This document shows positions 51,089-61,016 of a stretch of 64,000 nt of DNA, one piece after another. Where the stretch lies: NCBI GenBank assembly GCA_019636535.1, contig JAHBXK010000002.1, forward strand, positions 124,001 to 188,000, written 5' to 3'. A program made the position numbers and the translations under genes. The DNA is from Phycisphaeraceae bacterium (lineage in GTDB: Bacteria > Planctomycetota > Phycisphaerae > Phycisphaerales > UBA1924). The notes under the pieces are model-generated. The model did not search any database and was not told the origin of the DNA. It saw only the letters and a program-made list of their open reading frames with translations. The stretch's first letter is position 1. Each line of letters opens with the position of its first letter.

Positions 51089-52399
51089 ATGTCAACCACG
51101 CCCGATCAGCCCGCAAACCCACCCGACGGCCCAGCCCTTCCGCTGGCCGAGGTCGGCTCGGGCGACCAGCCGGCCCAGTCGCCGGGCGAGCGAGGCCGCA
51201 GGATCGTGCGGGTCTTCGGCGCGGCCCGGCGCTCCGGCGAGCAGGCATCGGGCGGCCAGGCTCGTCCCGATCGCAAGGGCGAAGAGCAGGTCCAGGCCCC
51301 AACCGCCGCCTCTTCCGCCAAGCCCCCCGCCAAGGCCGCCGACCCAGTCGTCTCGTTCATCATCCCTTGCTACAACCACGGCCGCTTCGTGCGTGAGGCG
51401 GTCGAGTCCTGCCTGAAACAAGCCGGTTGCGAGCCGCGCGTGGTGGTCGTCAACGATGGCTCCGACGACGGGAACTCCAAGCAGGCCTGCGACGCCTGCC
51501 GGGGCTTGCCCGGCTGGGTCGAAGTCATCCACCAGCCCAACCGCGGCCTGCCCGCAGCGCGAAACGCCGGCGCAGAGCGCGCTGCGCAGCACGCGGGCGA
51601 TTACCTGGTCTTTCTCGACGCCGACGACACCATCGAGCACACATTCGCCCGGCGACTTTCGGCCGAGATCGCCCGTGCCGGCGCCGACGCGGCTTCGGGA
51701 GTCGGCCCGGGCGTCGTGTCGCACGCCTACTGCCAGGAGCGACTGACCGACAAGGCCTTCGGCATCTGGACCGTGCCCGCGTGGGACCCGACGCTCCTGC
51801 TCATCACCAACCTGCACCCCGTCACGGCGCTCATCCGGCGCGAGTGCTTCGAGGCGGTGGGGGGGTTCGATGAAACCATGCGCCGCGGCTACGAAGACTG
51901 GGACCTGTGGCTGCGATTCGCCGCGCGGTCATGGCGAGGCCTGCGCGTCCGCGAACCCCTCTTCAACTGGCGCCGACACAGCGACACCACGATGGTCATG
52001 GAGGCCGTGACGCGACACGAAGAGCTCTTCAGGTCGCTGGTCGCAAAGCACGCCGATCTCTACTCCCCCAAACTCGCCGAACTCGTGATCCGCTCGAACG
52101 TGCTGCTGCGCAAGGCCGACGCCAACTGGCTCGACGAGAATCTCGACGCCATCTACGTCCGAGACCTGCGTGCACGCAACATCGAACTCGTCGGTGAGGC
52201 CGAGTCGGCCCGAAAGCACGCCGAGGAACTCCGCGAGGACTACGAACGCAAGATCGCCCGCCTTGCCGCCGAGTACGAGCAGAAGCCCGCCCTCCGCTGG
52301 AGCCGCAGACTGCACGAGACGATCGATCGCCTGCCGGGCCCGCTCGCGGCGCCCTTCCGCGGCCTCTTGCGCCTGCTCCGCGGCCGCGCCGAGCCGTGA
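51089..52399 (+). CDS. Family 2 glycosyltransferase
   Basis: A 436-residue GT2 enzyme. The first 85 residues are low complexity (Pro, Ala, Gln). The catalytic domain opens VSFIIPCYNHGRFVREAV and shows VVVNDGSDDG, QPNRGLPAARNAGAE, the DXD-type YLVFLDADDTIE, GGFDETMRRGYEDWDLWLR and NWRRHSDTT. A coiled-coil C-terminus (about 355-400) with Arg-rich end follows. It would add a sugar to an extracellular polysaccharide or surface protein. It is divergent from the ABC exporter (107 bp) and convergent with the cyclophilin gene (1-bp gap). Confidence 0.9.
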   Translation: MSTTPDQPANPPDGPALPLAEVGSGDQPAQSPGERGRRIVRVFGAARRSGEQASGGQARPDRKGEEQVQAPTAASSAKPPAKAADPVVSFIIPCYNHGRFVREAVESCLKQAGCEPRVVVVNDGSDDGNSKQACDACRGLPGWVEVIHQPNRGLPAARNAGAERAAQHAGDYLVFLDADDTIEHTFARRLSAEIARAGADAASGVGPGVVSHAYCQERLTDKAFGIWTVPAWDPTLLLITNLHPVTALIRRECFEAVGGFDETMRRGYEDWDLWLRFAARSWRGLRVREPLFNWRRHSDTTMVMEAVTRHEELFRSLVAKHADLYSPKLAELVIRSNVLLRKADANWLDENLDAIYVRDLRARNIELVGEAESARKHAEELREDYERKIARLAAEYEQKPALRWSRRLHETIDRLPGPLAAPFRGLLRLLRGRAEP

Positions 52400-52400
52400 A

Positions 52401-54554
52401 TCAGACGAACGACGACAGGTTGTCCAACGCGAACACGCTCCGCTGCACGCCCGCCACCGTGAACCCGCCCGGCGCCTGACGGTTGTTCGACAACAGGTCG
52501 AAGTGCCGCATGCTCGCCACGACAGGGATCGTCGAAACGACCTCGATCGAGAAGAACCGCCGACCCATGTCCGACTGCTGAAGGATCGGCTCGAACGTGT
52601 GCAGGTCCAGGTCCAGCCGCCCGCCGCCCGCGATCGTCCGCATCTCCGTCACAACCGTCCCATCGTTGTAGATGAACCGGAACGTCACGTCGGCCGATGC
52701 CGCCGTGACGCCGAAGAACATCTCGAACGGGTTGTACACGCTGATCGTCTCAAACAGATTGTTGCCCGCACGCGCACGGACCATGAACCCCTCGGCAAAG
52801 CCCGTGCGGATCGCCGCGTTGTACGCGAACGTCGTGCCCAGGTCGTCGTCGAACGCGTTGTGCCGCGTCGACGCGTACACCGCGTTCGAGCCCGACGAGT
52901 ACTTCACCGTGAACCGCTTGCCGTCAAGCCCAGTCACGTTGTTCAGGTTGAAGACCGCCTTGCGCCCCGGCTGGATGAACAACTGCGCCGGCGTGATCGT
53001 GATCGGCGTCGAGCCGTCCTCGAACGTGAAGATCAGCGTCACAATCGAGACCGCCGTCCCGGGATTCAGGAAGACCAGTTCCTCGGTCGACGGGTTCGAC
53101 ATCGAACTCGACCGGCTCCCCAGCGCCAGCGCCCCCCGAGTCTTCGCATCGCCCGGAATCGCCAGCGATTGGAACGCCAGCAGCGGCGCGTTGATGAAAT
53201 AGTGCGTCATCGACGCCACGATCGGCTGGTCCGCCGTGATCTTGATGCTGAACTCGCCCTCGGGGATCGTCCCGAACGTGTGCACGTTGAAACCGCCCCG
53301 GCGCAGGCCGTCCGTCGTCGTGTTGAACGTCGTCTGCCCCGTGCTGAAGTAGAACGTGATCTCGATGTTGACCGGCGCCTCGTGCGTGTTCTGCCACAGC
53401 ACGAAGTCGCGGTTCGCTCCGCCCTTGCGAAGGTCGGGAATCGTCCATTCCGTCGCCGTGATCGTCGTGAACGATTCGCCCGTCGCCGAGCCGTTGTCGT
53501 AGTGCGACAGGTTCGCCGACAGCGGGCCCGTCGCCCAGATCTCGTACGCGAACGGCGTGTTGCGATCCACCAGCCACACACCCGCCACGCCGCGAGAGAC
53601 CGTCAGCCCCGATCGATGGTTCGGCTGAACCGACCCCGTCGCGATCACTCGGTCGCGGAACCAGAAGTCCCCCGTCGGCGGCTGGTCCGCCTCGCGCTCT
53701 GCCCGCACGATGATCTGATAGTGAACCTCCGTCCCCGTCGCGTTCTGCAGCGGAATGAACTCGTTGATCCGGTTCGACGCAAACCCTTCTGGGAAGTAGT
53801 ACCGGAACGTGTAGAACCCCGCCACGTTCGCCGGCTTGATGACCTCGGCGTCGTAGATCATCACCAGGTCGCTCGCCTGCACGCCGTTGGTCAGGTCCGC
53901 GCCCGGCCGCAGCGGCACCTCGCCGAACGGATCCGAGAAATCCCCCGGATCGATGTCCTCCGCCTCCAGCATGTCGATCGCCTGCAGCACCGCCCACGAC
54001 GAGTCGTTCAGCACGCGCCCGAACACCGTGAACCCCTGGTCCACGCTGTCAAGGAACGTGTTGTTCGCCATGTTGAAGAAGAACTGGCTCGTCGCCGAGT
54101 TCACCTGCCCGCCCACGCGCGCCATCGCGATCGTCCGCTGAAGATTCGACTGGTTGAACTCGTTCTGGATCGGCGGGTCCACCGGGATCGTCCGGAACGG
54201 CAGCGGATCCAGCGGATCCGGGTCCTTCTTCAATCTGAACCCGCCGCCCTGGATCACGAAAGGCTGGTTGCCGCTCTGCTTGGCCAGCCGGTGAAAGAAC
54301 GACTGGTCATACCGTCCCTCGCGCACATACGTCAAAAAGTTCGCCACCGTGATCGGTGCTTGCGAGTCGAACAACTCGAAGTCGATCGTCCCGAGGCTCG
54401 TCTCGAACCGGACAACCGTGTTCGACGGGTTGTTCATCTCCGAAACCATCGGCAGCGGCGTGCTCGACAGCAGCATCCGGCTCTCGAGGTTCTCGAACCG
54501 AAACCCATCCGCCCCACGCCGAGAGTTCTTCCGATCGACATTCCGTGTCCGCAT
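52401..54554 (-). CDS. Exported cyclophilin-type peptidyl-prolyl isomerase with LEPR-XLL-like motif
   Basis: A 717-residue surface protein. The N-terminus carries FENLESRMLLSS (residues 20-31), a variant of the LEPR-XLL motif of planctomycetes, in place of a classical signal peptide. About 45-215 is a cyclophilin domain: GTIDFELFDSQAPITVANFL, SFFHRL, FVIQGGGF, SQFFFNMANNTFLD and FTVFGRVL. The remaining 500 residues are beta-rich and unknown, with three or four similar sandwich-like segments that share the motif VxVASMxHxD (for example PVVASMRHFD). ATG 54554 has CTGGAG 10 nt upstream; the frame continues upstream. It faces the GT2 gene tail to tail and is divergent from the double glycosyltransferase. 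Confidence 0.85.
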   Translation of the reverse strand: MRTRNVDRKNSRRGADGFRFENLESRMLLSSTPLPMVSEMNNPSNTVVRFETSLGTIDFELFDSQAPITVANFLTYVREGRYDQSFFHRLAKQSGNQPFVIQGGGFRLKKDPDPLDPLPFRTIPVDPPIQNEFNQSNLQRTIAMARVGGQVNSATSQFFFNMANNTFLDSVDQGFTVFGRVLNDSSWAVLQAIDMLEAEDIDPGDFSDPFGEVPLRPGADLTNGVQASDLVMIYDAEVIKPANVAGFYTFRYYFPEGFASNRINEFIPLQNATGTEVHYQIIVRAEREADQPPTGDFWFRDRVIATGSVQPNHRSGLTVSRGVAGVWLVDRNTPFAYEIWATGPLSANLSHYDNGSATGESFTTITATEWTIPDLRKGGANRDFVLWQNTHEAPVNIEITFYFSTGQTTFNTTTDGLRRGGFNVHTFGTIPEGEFSIKITADQPIVASMTHYFINAPLLAFQSLAIPGDAKTRGALALGSRSSSMSNPSTEELVFLNPGTAVSIVTLIFTFEDGSTPITITPAQLFIQPGRKAVFNLNNVTGLDGKRFTVKYSSGSNAVYASTRHNAFDDDLGTTFAYNAAIRTGFAEGFMVRARAGNNLFETISVYNPFEMFFGVTAASADVTFRFIYNDGTVVTEMRTIAGGGRLDLDLHTFEPILQQSDMGRRFFSIEVVSTIPVVASMRHFDLLSNNRQAPGGFTVAGVQRSVFALDNLSSFV

Positions 54555-54839
54555 CAGCGCATCTCCAGTCAGTCCTAGATTCGTGTGCCCGATCATCGGC
54601 CGAATGAGCCCGTGATCCGGACCGAATCTGTGGTGGGGATCGGCCGTCGCCCGCCCGTCGACGCCATCGCTCGGTTCCCCCGTTTCCGGCCCCCCGTCGC
54701 GGTCCGGCGCAGCGCGCCGGCACACCCATCCCACGAGTGTACCGACAGCCCGGCCCCCGTCAAATCACCGTACGGATCGACGGCCCGAGGGGTTGCACAC
54801 GCGTTCATTGCGCCCCCGCCCGGCGTACAGTCCTGCCGC

Positions 54840-57512
54840 GTGCCTTCCCCCGCCTCTCACGAAAGCGTCAGCGCGGCCTTCGAACGCGCGGGCTCCGATG
54901 CCCTCGCCTCCGCCGTCGGCACTCTGCGCACAACTCGCAGGCCCGTCGAGGTTCCCGTCGGCCCCGCCGCCCGAGCCCGCGAAGCGGCTGCTCGCCCGTC
55001 TCCATCCGATTCGCCCGCGCCGTCCCCGCCCCGTCCCCTGCGAATCGCTGCCGTCGTCCCCTGTTTCAACCGCCGGCCCGACGCCGAAGCCCTCTTGGGC
55101 GATCTCCTCCGGATCGACCAAACCGGAATCGACCTGCGCGTCATCCTCGTCGACAACGCCTCCGACGTACCCCTCAGCACCCTCAAGATCACAGACGCCG
55201 ACGGTTCCCCCACCGAACCGTGGTTCCGACTCGAGCACCTCCGACTCAGCCAGAACACCGGCGGCAGCGGCGGATACAACGCCGGCATGCGCCGGGCGCT
55301 CGAGTACGCCGCCGACCCCGACGCCGGCCCGTGGGACCCCGACTACATCTGGATGGTCGATTCCGATGCCCGCGTTGCGCCCGACACGCTCGCCCGCCTC
55401 CTGCAAGTCACCGAGGCCGACCCCTCCATCGCCGCGGCGGGCAGCGCCATCGCCGACCCGCTCAGCGGCCAGGTCTTCGAACTCGGCGGCCACATCAACC
55501 GTCGCAACGGCAACTACGAGCCCTACGTCATGGGCCTCGTCGGCGTGCGAGGACTCGTCGAGGCCGACTACGTTGCGGCTTGCTGCGCGCTCGTCCGCGC
55601 AAGCGCTGTGCGCATGACCGGCGTCATGCCCGACCGCTTCCTCAACGGCGACGATGTCGAGTGGTTCGTCCGAATCGGTCAGGTCACGGGCGGTCGCATC
55701 GTCGGCGTCCCCGACAGCATCGCCATGCACCCGCGCTTCGACCGTTTCCCCACCTGGACCCGCTACTACACCACGCGCAACGCCTTCGGCCCCATCGCCT
55801 GCGTCAACCGCGGCTTCAAGACGCGCCGTATCAAGGCCAGGCGCGAAGCCGTCCGCGCGGTCCAGCAGTGCTTCATGGGACGTGAAGACCTCAGCGCCCT
55901 CCACGTCCGTGCGCTCGCCGACGCGGGCTCCGGAATCGTCGACGGCAAGGCCGAGCCGGGCGTCATCAACGTCCTGCCCATGCAGCCCTTCTCTCGACTC
56001 GCCCCGGCGATCGAAGAAGCGCTCATCGCCCAGAGCCTCGCCGCACCAACCCTCCGCCCGCGTCTGCGCGTCCGCATCATGCCGCACCTGCTGCTGACCG
56101 ATGCCGAAGAGCGCGCGGTGCTCGACCAACTCGCCGCCGCGGGCCTGCGCAAGTGGACCCGCGTCCGTGCTTACAACCGCAACCTCTACCTCCAGTTGTT
56201 CGGCGTCCTGCTTCGCGGAATCGGCCTCGCCCCACGCCCGCACGTCGCCGTCGTTCCCGCACGCGGCCAGGCCTTCAACTGGTTCTCCGCGCCCATCCAG
56301 GTGCAGGTCACCACCGGCGGGTTCGTCATCCGACGCCCCGCCCGCCTCGCCACCGTCCTTCGCGCGGCCGCCTGGTGGGTCCGATCGCGCTGGCACATGT
56401 ATCGCGCAGCGCTCAAAACGCCGCCCCCGCCGCGCATGTTCCCGGCCGAGATGGTCCGTCCGTCGCCCGTTGCACGTGCAAGCGATTCCGCGACGGGCGC
56501 AGGCAAGCCCGAAACGGCCGTCTCGCTCTGCGCGGTCGTGCTCAGCCACAGCCGTCCCGACGCGCTCGCACGCACCGTCGCGGCCCTCGCGCAGCATCCC
56601 CTGTTCACGCGTTCAACCAACGGCGCTCCCGCCCCCGGCCGAATCCTCATCGCCCACAACGCCTCCGACTCCCCCGCGCCCAGCCTCACCGATCTCCGCG
56701 AGCGCCACCCCGCCGCGCGCATCGATCTCGCCGACATGGGCGCAAACCTCGGCGTCGAAGCCTTCAACCGCGCAGCCGCCGAAGCGTTCAGCGATGCGCC
56801 CCCATCGCCCACCAACCTCCTGCTCATCCTCGACGACGACGCCGTCGTAGAGCCCGCCGCGTTGATCGACGCCGTGCGACTGCTCGAGCGCCGGCCCGAT
56901 CTCGCCGCCGTCACCTTCCATCCGCGCCACCCCGTCACCGCCGCGAGCGAGTGGCCCTTCTTCGAGTCCGTCTGTCGCAACCACGCCGGCCGTCGCGTCG
57001 CGGTCGATCTCTGGCCCGTGATGGGCTGCGCCAACCTCGTCCGCGCCGACGTCTGGCAGCGACTCGGCGGGTACGAGTCCACCTTCTTCCTCTATCGCAA
57101 CGACACCGACCTCGCCCTCCGAATCCTCGACGCAACTCAGGGTCCTTCCAAGGTCCACTTCGATCCGAATTGGATCGTCTGGCACGACACCCCGGCCGTT
57201 CCAGGCTCTCCCAAGAGCGAGCGCTGGCACCGTCTCGCCACGCGAAACTGGATCTGGACCTGCCGTCGAAACGCCCGCGGCCGACTCGCTCTTCAGTCCG
57301 CGCTCGCCGGTTACCTCTGGGCCCACCGCCTCGCCGGCCGAAGCCTCTCCCGCCACCTCGCCACCCTCCGCGGCGGCCTCGACGGTCTGCGATCCACCCC
57401 CACGATGCCGCAGGGCACAACACGTTCCGGCAAGGGCCTCAAACGCCTCTTGAAAGCCCAGATCCAGTTCCGTCGACAGCGTGCCGCCGCTCGCCGCTCC
57501 GTCCGGGCCTGA
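54840..57512 (+). CDS. Fused double glycosyltransferase
   Basis: An 890-residue protein with two separate GT-A domains. The first (about 67-345) resembles galactofuranosyl-type GTs: AAVVPCFNRRPDAEALL, VILVDNASDVPL, SQNTGGSGGYNAGMRRAL, WMVDSDARVAPD and NGDDVEWFVRIG. The second (about 563-810) repeats the layout: CAVVLSHSRPDALARTV, ILIAHNASDSP, LGVEAFNRAAAEAF, LLILDDDAVVEPA, RNDTDLALRILDA. Between them lies a domain of about 200 residues. A probable role is transfer of two sugars to a surface polymer or protein. The ATG is unclear; GTG 54840 fits best because sequence before it is low complexity. The next gene on the same strand is a LEPR surface protein 154 bp away. Confidence 0.85.
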   Translation: MPSPASHESVSAAFERAGSDALASAVGTLRTTRRPVEVPVGPAARAREAAARPSPSDSPAPSPPRPLRIAAVVPCFNRRPDAEALLGDLLRIDQTGIDLRVILVDNASDVPLSTLKITDADGSPTEPWFRLEHLRLSQNTGGSGGYNAGMRRALEYAADPDAGPWDPDYIWMVDSDARVAPDTLARLLQVTEADPSIAAAGSAIADPLSGQVFELGGHINRRNGNYEPYVMGLVGVRGLVEADYVAACCALVRASAVRMTGVMPDRFLNGDDVEWFVRIGQVTGGRIVGVPDSIAMHPRFDRFPTWTRYYTTRNAFGPIACVNRGFKTRRIKARREAVRAVQQCFMGREDLSALHVRALADAGSGIVDGKAEPGVINVLPMQPFSRLAPAIEEALIAQSLAAPTLRPRLRVRIMPHLLLTDAEERAVLDQLAAAGLRKWTRVRAYNRNLYLQLFGVLLRGIGLAPRPHVAVVPARGQAFNWFSAPIQVQVTTGGFVIRRPARLATVLRAAAWWVRSRWHMYRAALKTPPPPRMFPAEMVRPSPVARASDSATGAGKPETAVSLCAVVLSHSRPDALARTVAALAQHPLFTRSTNGAPAPGRILIAHNASDSPAPSLTDLRERHPAARIDLADMGANLGVEAFNRAAAEAFSDAPPSPTNLLLILDDDAVVEPAALIDAVRLLERRPDLAAVTFHPRHPVTAASEWPFFESVCRNHAGRRVAVDLWPVMGCANLVRADVWQRLGGYESTFFLYRNDTDLALRILDATQGPSKVHFDPNWIVWHDTPAVPGSPKSERWHRLATRNWIWTCRRNARGRLALQSALAGYLWAHRLAGRSLSRHLATLRGGLDGLRSTPTMPQGTTRSGKGLKRLLKAQIQFRRQRAAARRSVRA

Positions 57513-57665
57513 ATCTCATTCCACCGCGTCCGATCATCCCCCCGGTCCCCCTGCAGCCGCCGCACGAGCCGCAGGAACCCACCGACCCCCATCCTTCCAC
57601 GCACATCGCCCCATCCGGGGGGTTACCCACTTATCCCGGCTGAAAATGACCCCGATCTTGGGTTC

Positions 57666-60089
57666 GTGTTCGACCGCTCCCGCCATCGCGGCATTCTCGG
57701 ACGTGCCTCCCGGCCCGACACCCGCCGTCGCGCTCCCCGGCACGACCTCCCCTGCTTCGATGCGCTCGAGCCGCGCACCCTCCTCTCCTTCTCCTGGACC
57801 GCTCAGGAGGTCTACCTCGCCGAACTGGTCAACCGCGCCCGCGCCAACCCCCTCGCCGAGGGCACGCGCCTGGGCATCAATCTCGCCGCCGGCCTCACCT
57901 CCGCAGAGCAGGCGCGCCTCGTCCCCCAGCAGCCCCTCGCGCTCAACCAGTACCTCACCATCGCCGCACGCGCCCACGGCCTCGACATGGCCGCGCGAAA
58001 CTTCTTCGACCACATCAACCCCAGCGGCCTCAACCCCACCCAGCGCGCACAGGCCGCGGGTTACGTCGGCAGCGCGGGCGAGAACATCGCCGCCGGCTAC
58101 GCCTCCATCGACGCCGCCCACAAAGCCTGGCTCGAGTCCGTCGGCCACCGCAAGAACGTCCTGAGCCTCTGGTCCAACTTCGACAACTCGTTCCATTACG
58201 ACGAGTTCGGTCCCGGCATCGGCATGGGAATCGGCGGCGCATACAACAACTACTACGTCCAGAAGTTCGGCGTCCGCGCCGGCAACACCGCCTTCATCCT
58301 CGGCGTCGTTTACGACGACACCAGCGGCGACAACTTCTACACCATCGGCGAGGGTCGGGCGGGCGTCCGAATCGACGTCGCCTCCGCCGCGAGCCCCAAC
58401 GTCACCATCGCCACCTACACCACCACCGCCGCCGGCAACTACCAGTTCGATCTTCCGCAGGGCTCCTACACCCTCCGTTTCACCGAAGAGTCAACCGGCC
58501 GCATCCTCACCCGCACCGTCAACCTCGGCGCGTGGAACACCAAGATCGACGGGCTCCTCGCGCAGTTCACCACGCCCGTCATCGCCGACGACCACGCCGA
58601 CGCGGGCGACTGGACCGACGCCACGCTTATCCCCGTCTCACCCACCGTCGGCGACGGCGCGGCCGGCGGCGCCATCAACTTCGCGGGCGACACCGATCTC
58701 TTCCGCTTCGTCGCCGCGGGCGCCGGCCAGACCACCATCCTCCTCGGCGGCGGCGCGGGCTGGACTCGAACCCTCCGCGTCTATGACTCCGCCGGCATCC
58801 TCCTCGGCACCGCCTCCGAATCCTCTCCCGGCCAGTACGCCCAGGTCACCTTCACAGCCACACAGGGCGCCGCATACTTCCTCCTCGTCTCCGCCGAAGG
58901 CGCAGGCGCCGGCGCCTACGCGCTGGTCGTCGACGGCCAGTCCCCCCAATCCCAGCATCCCGGCCCCGGCGTCATCGACGACACCCACCGCCCCGCCGAC
59001 GCCGTCAAGGCCAACATCGGCCTCGGCGCCGACGGCCGAGTCGTCATGACCTACCTCAACGCCTTCGGCAAGCCCACGTTCGCCGCGCAGAACTCCGACG
59101 GCTCCTGGTCCATCACCGACCTCTCCACCGTCTTCAACGCCGCCAGTTTCACGGGTGAGGTCGTCCACTACACCGACGTCAACACCGGCGACCAGATGGC
59201 CGCCGTCCGCGCAAACCTCGGCATCGTTCTCTACCGCCTCGTCAACGGCTCCCACTGGATCGGCATGAACGTCGTCAAGCGAACCGCCGGCTCCACCAAC
59301 ATCGGCACCGAACTCTCCCTCGTCTTCGACAAGAACGGCCTGGTCACCATCACCGGCCTCACCAAGCAGGGCAAGGTCGTCCTCTGGCAGCAGTTGAAGA
59401 ACAACCTCCCCAACGGCAACCCGCGCTTCTACTTCCGAAATGTCAGCGACCGCGACCTCGCCCCACTCGGCCTCGCCGCCCGCTTCGAGTCCGGCCTCAC
59501 CACCTGGACCACCCCCCGCGGCACCATGAACATGGCCGCCGTCGATCCTCAAGGCCGCATCCGAATGTTCTGGCGCGTCAACAACACCGAGTGGACCGGC
59601 ATCATCCTCTCCGACTTCGTCAACATGCCCGCCGCCATCACCGGCGACATCACCGCCTTCCAGACCCCCGGCCGCGGCATCACCATCATCGGCAACGACG
59701 CCTCGGGCGGCACCCACACCATCCGCTGGCGCGCCAACAGCGGATGGATCTACCGAGGCATCACCGACGTCGGTGGAAACACCCTCCTCCAGGCCGGCGG
59801 CCTCTCCTCCTTCATCATGCCCGGCGCGCCCGCCTACGTCGCGGGCATCGACCTCGACGGCAACCTCACCCTCTACCGCTACCGCTACGGCAACGACACC
59901 TGGAACCGCGCAAGCGTCAACATCCCCGACGCCCCGGTCCTCTCCGCCTACGCCTCAACCTACTTCGACGAGTCCACGGGACAGACCTATATCGTCTCCC
60001 GATCCATCGGCGGCGAGTTCCAACTCCTCGCCATCGACCAGTTCGGCTCGTGGAGCACCCACAACCTCTCCGCACTCCTCGCGGCGTAA
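57666..60089 (+). CDS. LEPR-XLL surface protein with CAP/SCP domain
   Basis: An 807-residue exported protein. Near the N-terminus is the canonical FDALEPRTLLS motif (about residues 32-42). A CAP/SCP domain (about 45-195) has YLAELVNRARANPLAE, His in NFFDHINPSG, Glu in SAGENIAAGYAS, and SVGHRKNVLS. An SdrD-like B repeat (about 200-285; VVYDDTSGDNFYTIGEGRAG) follows. A pre-peptidase C-terminal (PPC) domain is at about 315-420 (DTDLFRFVAAGAG). The rest (440-807) is beta-rich, with repeated units such as LGADGRVVMTYLN and SGWIYRGITDVGGN, of unknown type. GTG start at 57666. The motif suggests cell-surface localisation; the CAP domain suggests binding or hydrolysis. Confidence 0.85.
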   Translation: MFDRSRHRGILGRASRPDTRRRAPRHDLPCFDALEPRTLLSFSWTAQEVYLAELVNRARANPLAEGTRLGINLAAGLTSAEQARLVPQQPLALNQYLTIAARAHGLDMAARNFFDHINPSGLNPTQRAQAAGYVGSAGENIAAGYASIDAAHKAWLESVGHRKNVLSLWSNFDNSFHYDEFGPGIGMGIGGAYNNYYVQKFGVRAGNTAFILGVVYDDTSGDNFYTIGEGRAGVRIDVASAASPNVTIATYTTTAAGNYQFDLPQGSYTLRFTEESTGRILTRTVNLGAWNTKIDGLLAQFTTPVIADDHADAGDWTDATLIPVSPTVGDGAAGGAINFAGDTDLFRFVAAGAGQTTILLGGGAGWTRTLRVYDSAGILLGTASESSPGQYAQVTFTATQGAAYFLLVSAEGAGAGAYALVVDGQSPQSQHPGPGVIDDTHRPADAVKANIGLGADGRVVMTYLNAFGKPTFAAQNSDGSWSITDLSTVFNAASFTGEVVHYTDVNTGDQMAAVRANLGIVLYRLVNGSHWIGMNVVKRTAGSTNIGTELSLVFDKNGLVTITGLTKQGKVVLWQQLKNNLPNGNPRFYFRNVSDRDLAPLGLAARFESGLTTWTTPRGTMNMAAVDPQGRIRMFWRVNNTEWTGIILSDFVNMPAAITGDITAFQTPGRGITIIGNDASGGTHTIRWRANSGWIYRGITDVGGNTLLQAGGLSSFIMPGAPAYVAGIDLDGNLTLYRYRYGNDTWNRASVNIPDAPVLSAYASTYFDESTGQTYIVSRSIGGEFQLLAIDQFGSWSTHNLSALLAA

Positions 60090-60108
60090 GGCGCAGCCTG
60101 CTCCCGCC

Positions 60109-60882
60109 TCACGGCCCCATCGCCGACGCCGGCTCCGCCTCCCATCCGTCAAACTCGCCCCCGTGCCGTTCGGCCAGTTGCAGCACCGCCATCGTCACCG
60201 CGTGAACGCTGTCGAAGTCGATCGCCGTCGTCAGCGTGGCCAGCACGCCGATCCGATCGACCTCCTCCCCATCCTCGTCCTCCACCACCCCCGGCTCGGT
60301 CTCGAAGCCGGCCCCGCGTGCGTCATCCGCAAACGCGTCCGCCGACGCCTGATCGCCGAACGTCGAGAAAAACCGCACAGGCCGCTCCACGCTCAGATCA
60401 TCCCCCATGTCCTCGAAAGCGCTCACCAACTGCTGATCCAGCATCCACTGCATCTGCGCTGAGTCCGGCAGCAGCGTCTCCTGAAACACCGTCCAGTCCG
60501 GGTCTTCTCCCGCCCCAACCTCGTGCTCCCGCTTGCCCATCGACTCGCCGATGATCTCCGCCGCGGCCTGCGCCACCCCGTCGGGCACATAGAACCACAC
60601 GTCCAGATGCCCCTCGATCCTCACGCGACCGGCGCACACCCCGCCCAACTCCGCCCTGATCCGCTCCGACGCCGCGTCCTCCTCCGCGCAGATCGCCTCG
60701 TACTCGTCGTCGCTGCCGATCCCGAACTCCCCCAGATCCTGAAACGGCACCCGCAGACACACCGCCACCGGCAGGTCCCCGTGCGGGGCCTCCTCCGCCA
60801 GCGCCATGTTCGTCATCACCACCGACGGCTCGTCCTCGTCCATGGGAAAGACCGCCCATTGATCGTGCTCTGGCAGCGGCAT
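60109..60882 (-). CDS. DUF695-RraB fusion protein
   Basis: A 257-residue soluble protein of two halves. The N-terminal part (about 1-140) resembles DUF695: DQWAVFPMDEDEPSVVMTNM, VAVCLRVPFQDLGE and GHLDVWFYVPDGV. The C-terminal part (about 165-245) matches the RraB-like ferredoxin fold: VRFFSTFGDQASADAFADDA followed by GAGFETEPG and VLATLTTAIDFDSVHAVTMA. RraB binds RNase E in enterobacteria; whether that applies here is unknown. ATG 60882 chosen; the frame upstream is open to 60984. It ends 20 bp after the CAP gene, convergent with it. Confidence 0.78.
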   Translation of the reverse strand: MPLPEHDQWAVFPMDEDEPSVVMTNMALAEEAPHGDLPVAVCLRVPFQDLGEFGIGSDDEYEAICAEEDAASERIRAELGGVCAGRVRIEGHLDVWFYVPDGVAQAAAEIIGESMGKREHEVGAGEDPDWTVFQETLLPDSAQMQWMLDQQLVSAFEDMGDDLSVERPVRFFSTFGDQASADAFADDARGAGFETEPGVVEDEDGEEVDRIGVLATLTTAIDFDSVHAVTMAVLQLAERHGGEFDGWEAEPASAMGP

Positions 60883-61016
60883 CGTCAGCCTCCGGTTGTG
60901 GTTGAAGTTCCGTCTTCTCGCGGACGCGCTGACAGTGTACTCGACCCCGCCCGTCGCGATCTCACCCGCCTCGGCACAATCCACCGCCCACCCGCCGGAT
61001 CACGCCCGCGCACGAC

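Noticed and set aside
52170-54578. 802-codon open frame antisense to the cyclophilin gene
   Set aside because: Extremely Arg-rich translation with no domain. The cyclophilin and beta-rich pattern on the minus strand is convincing.
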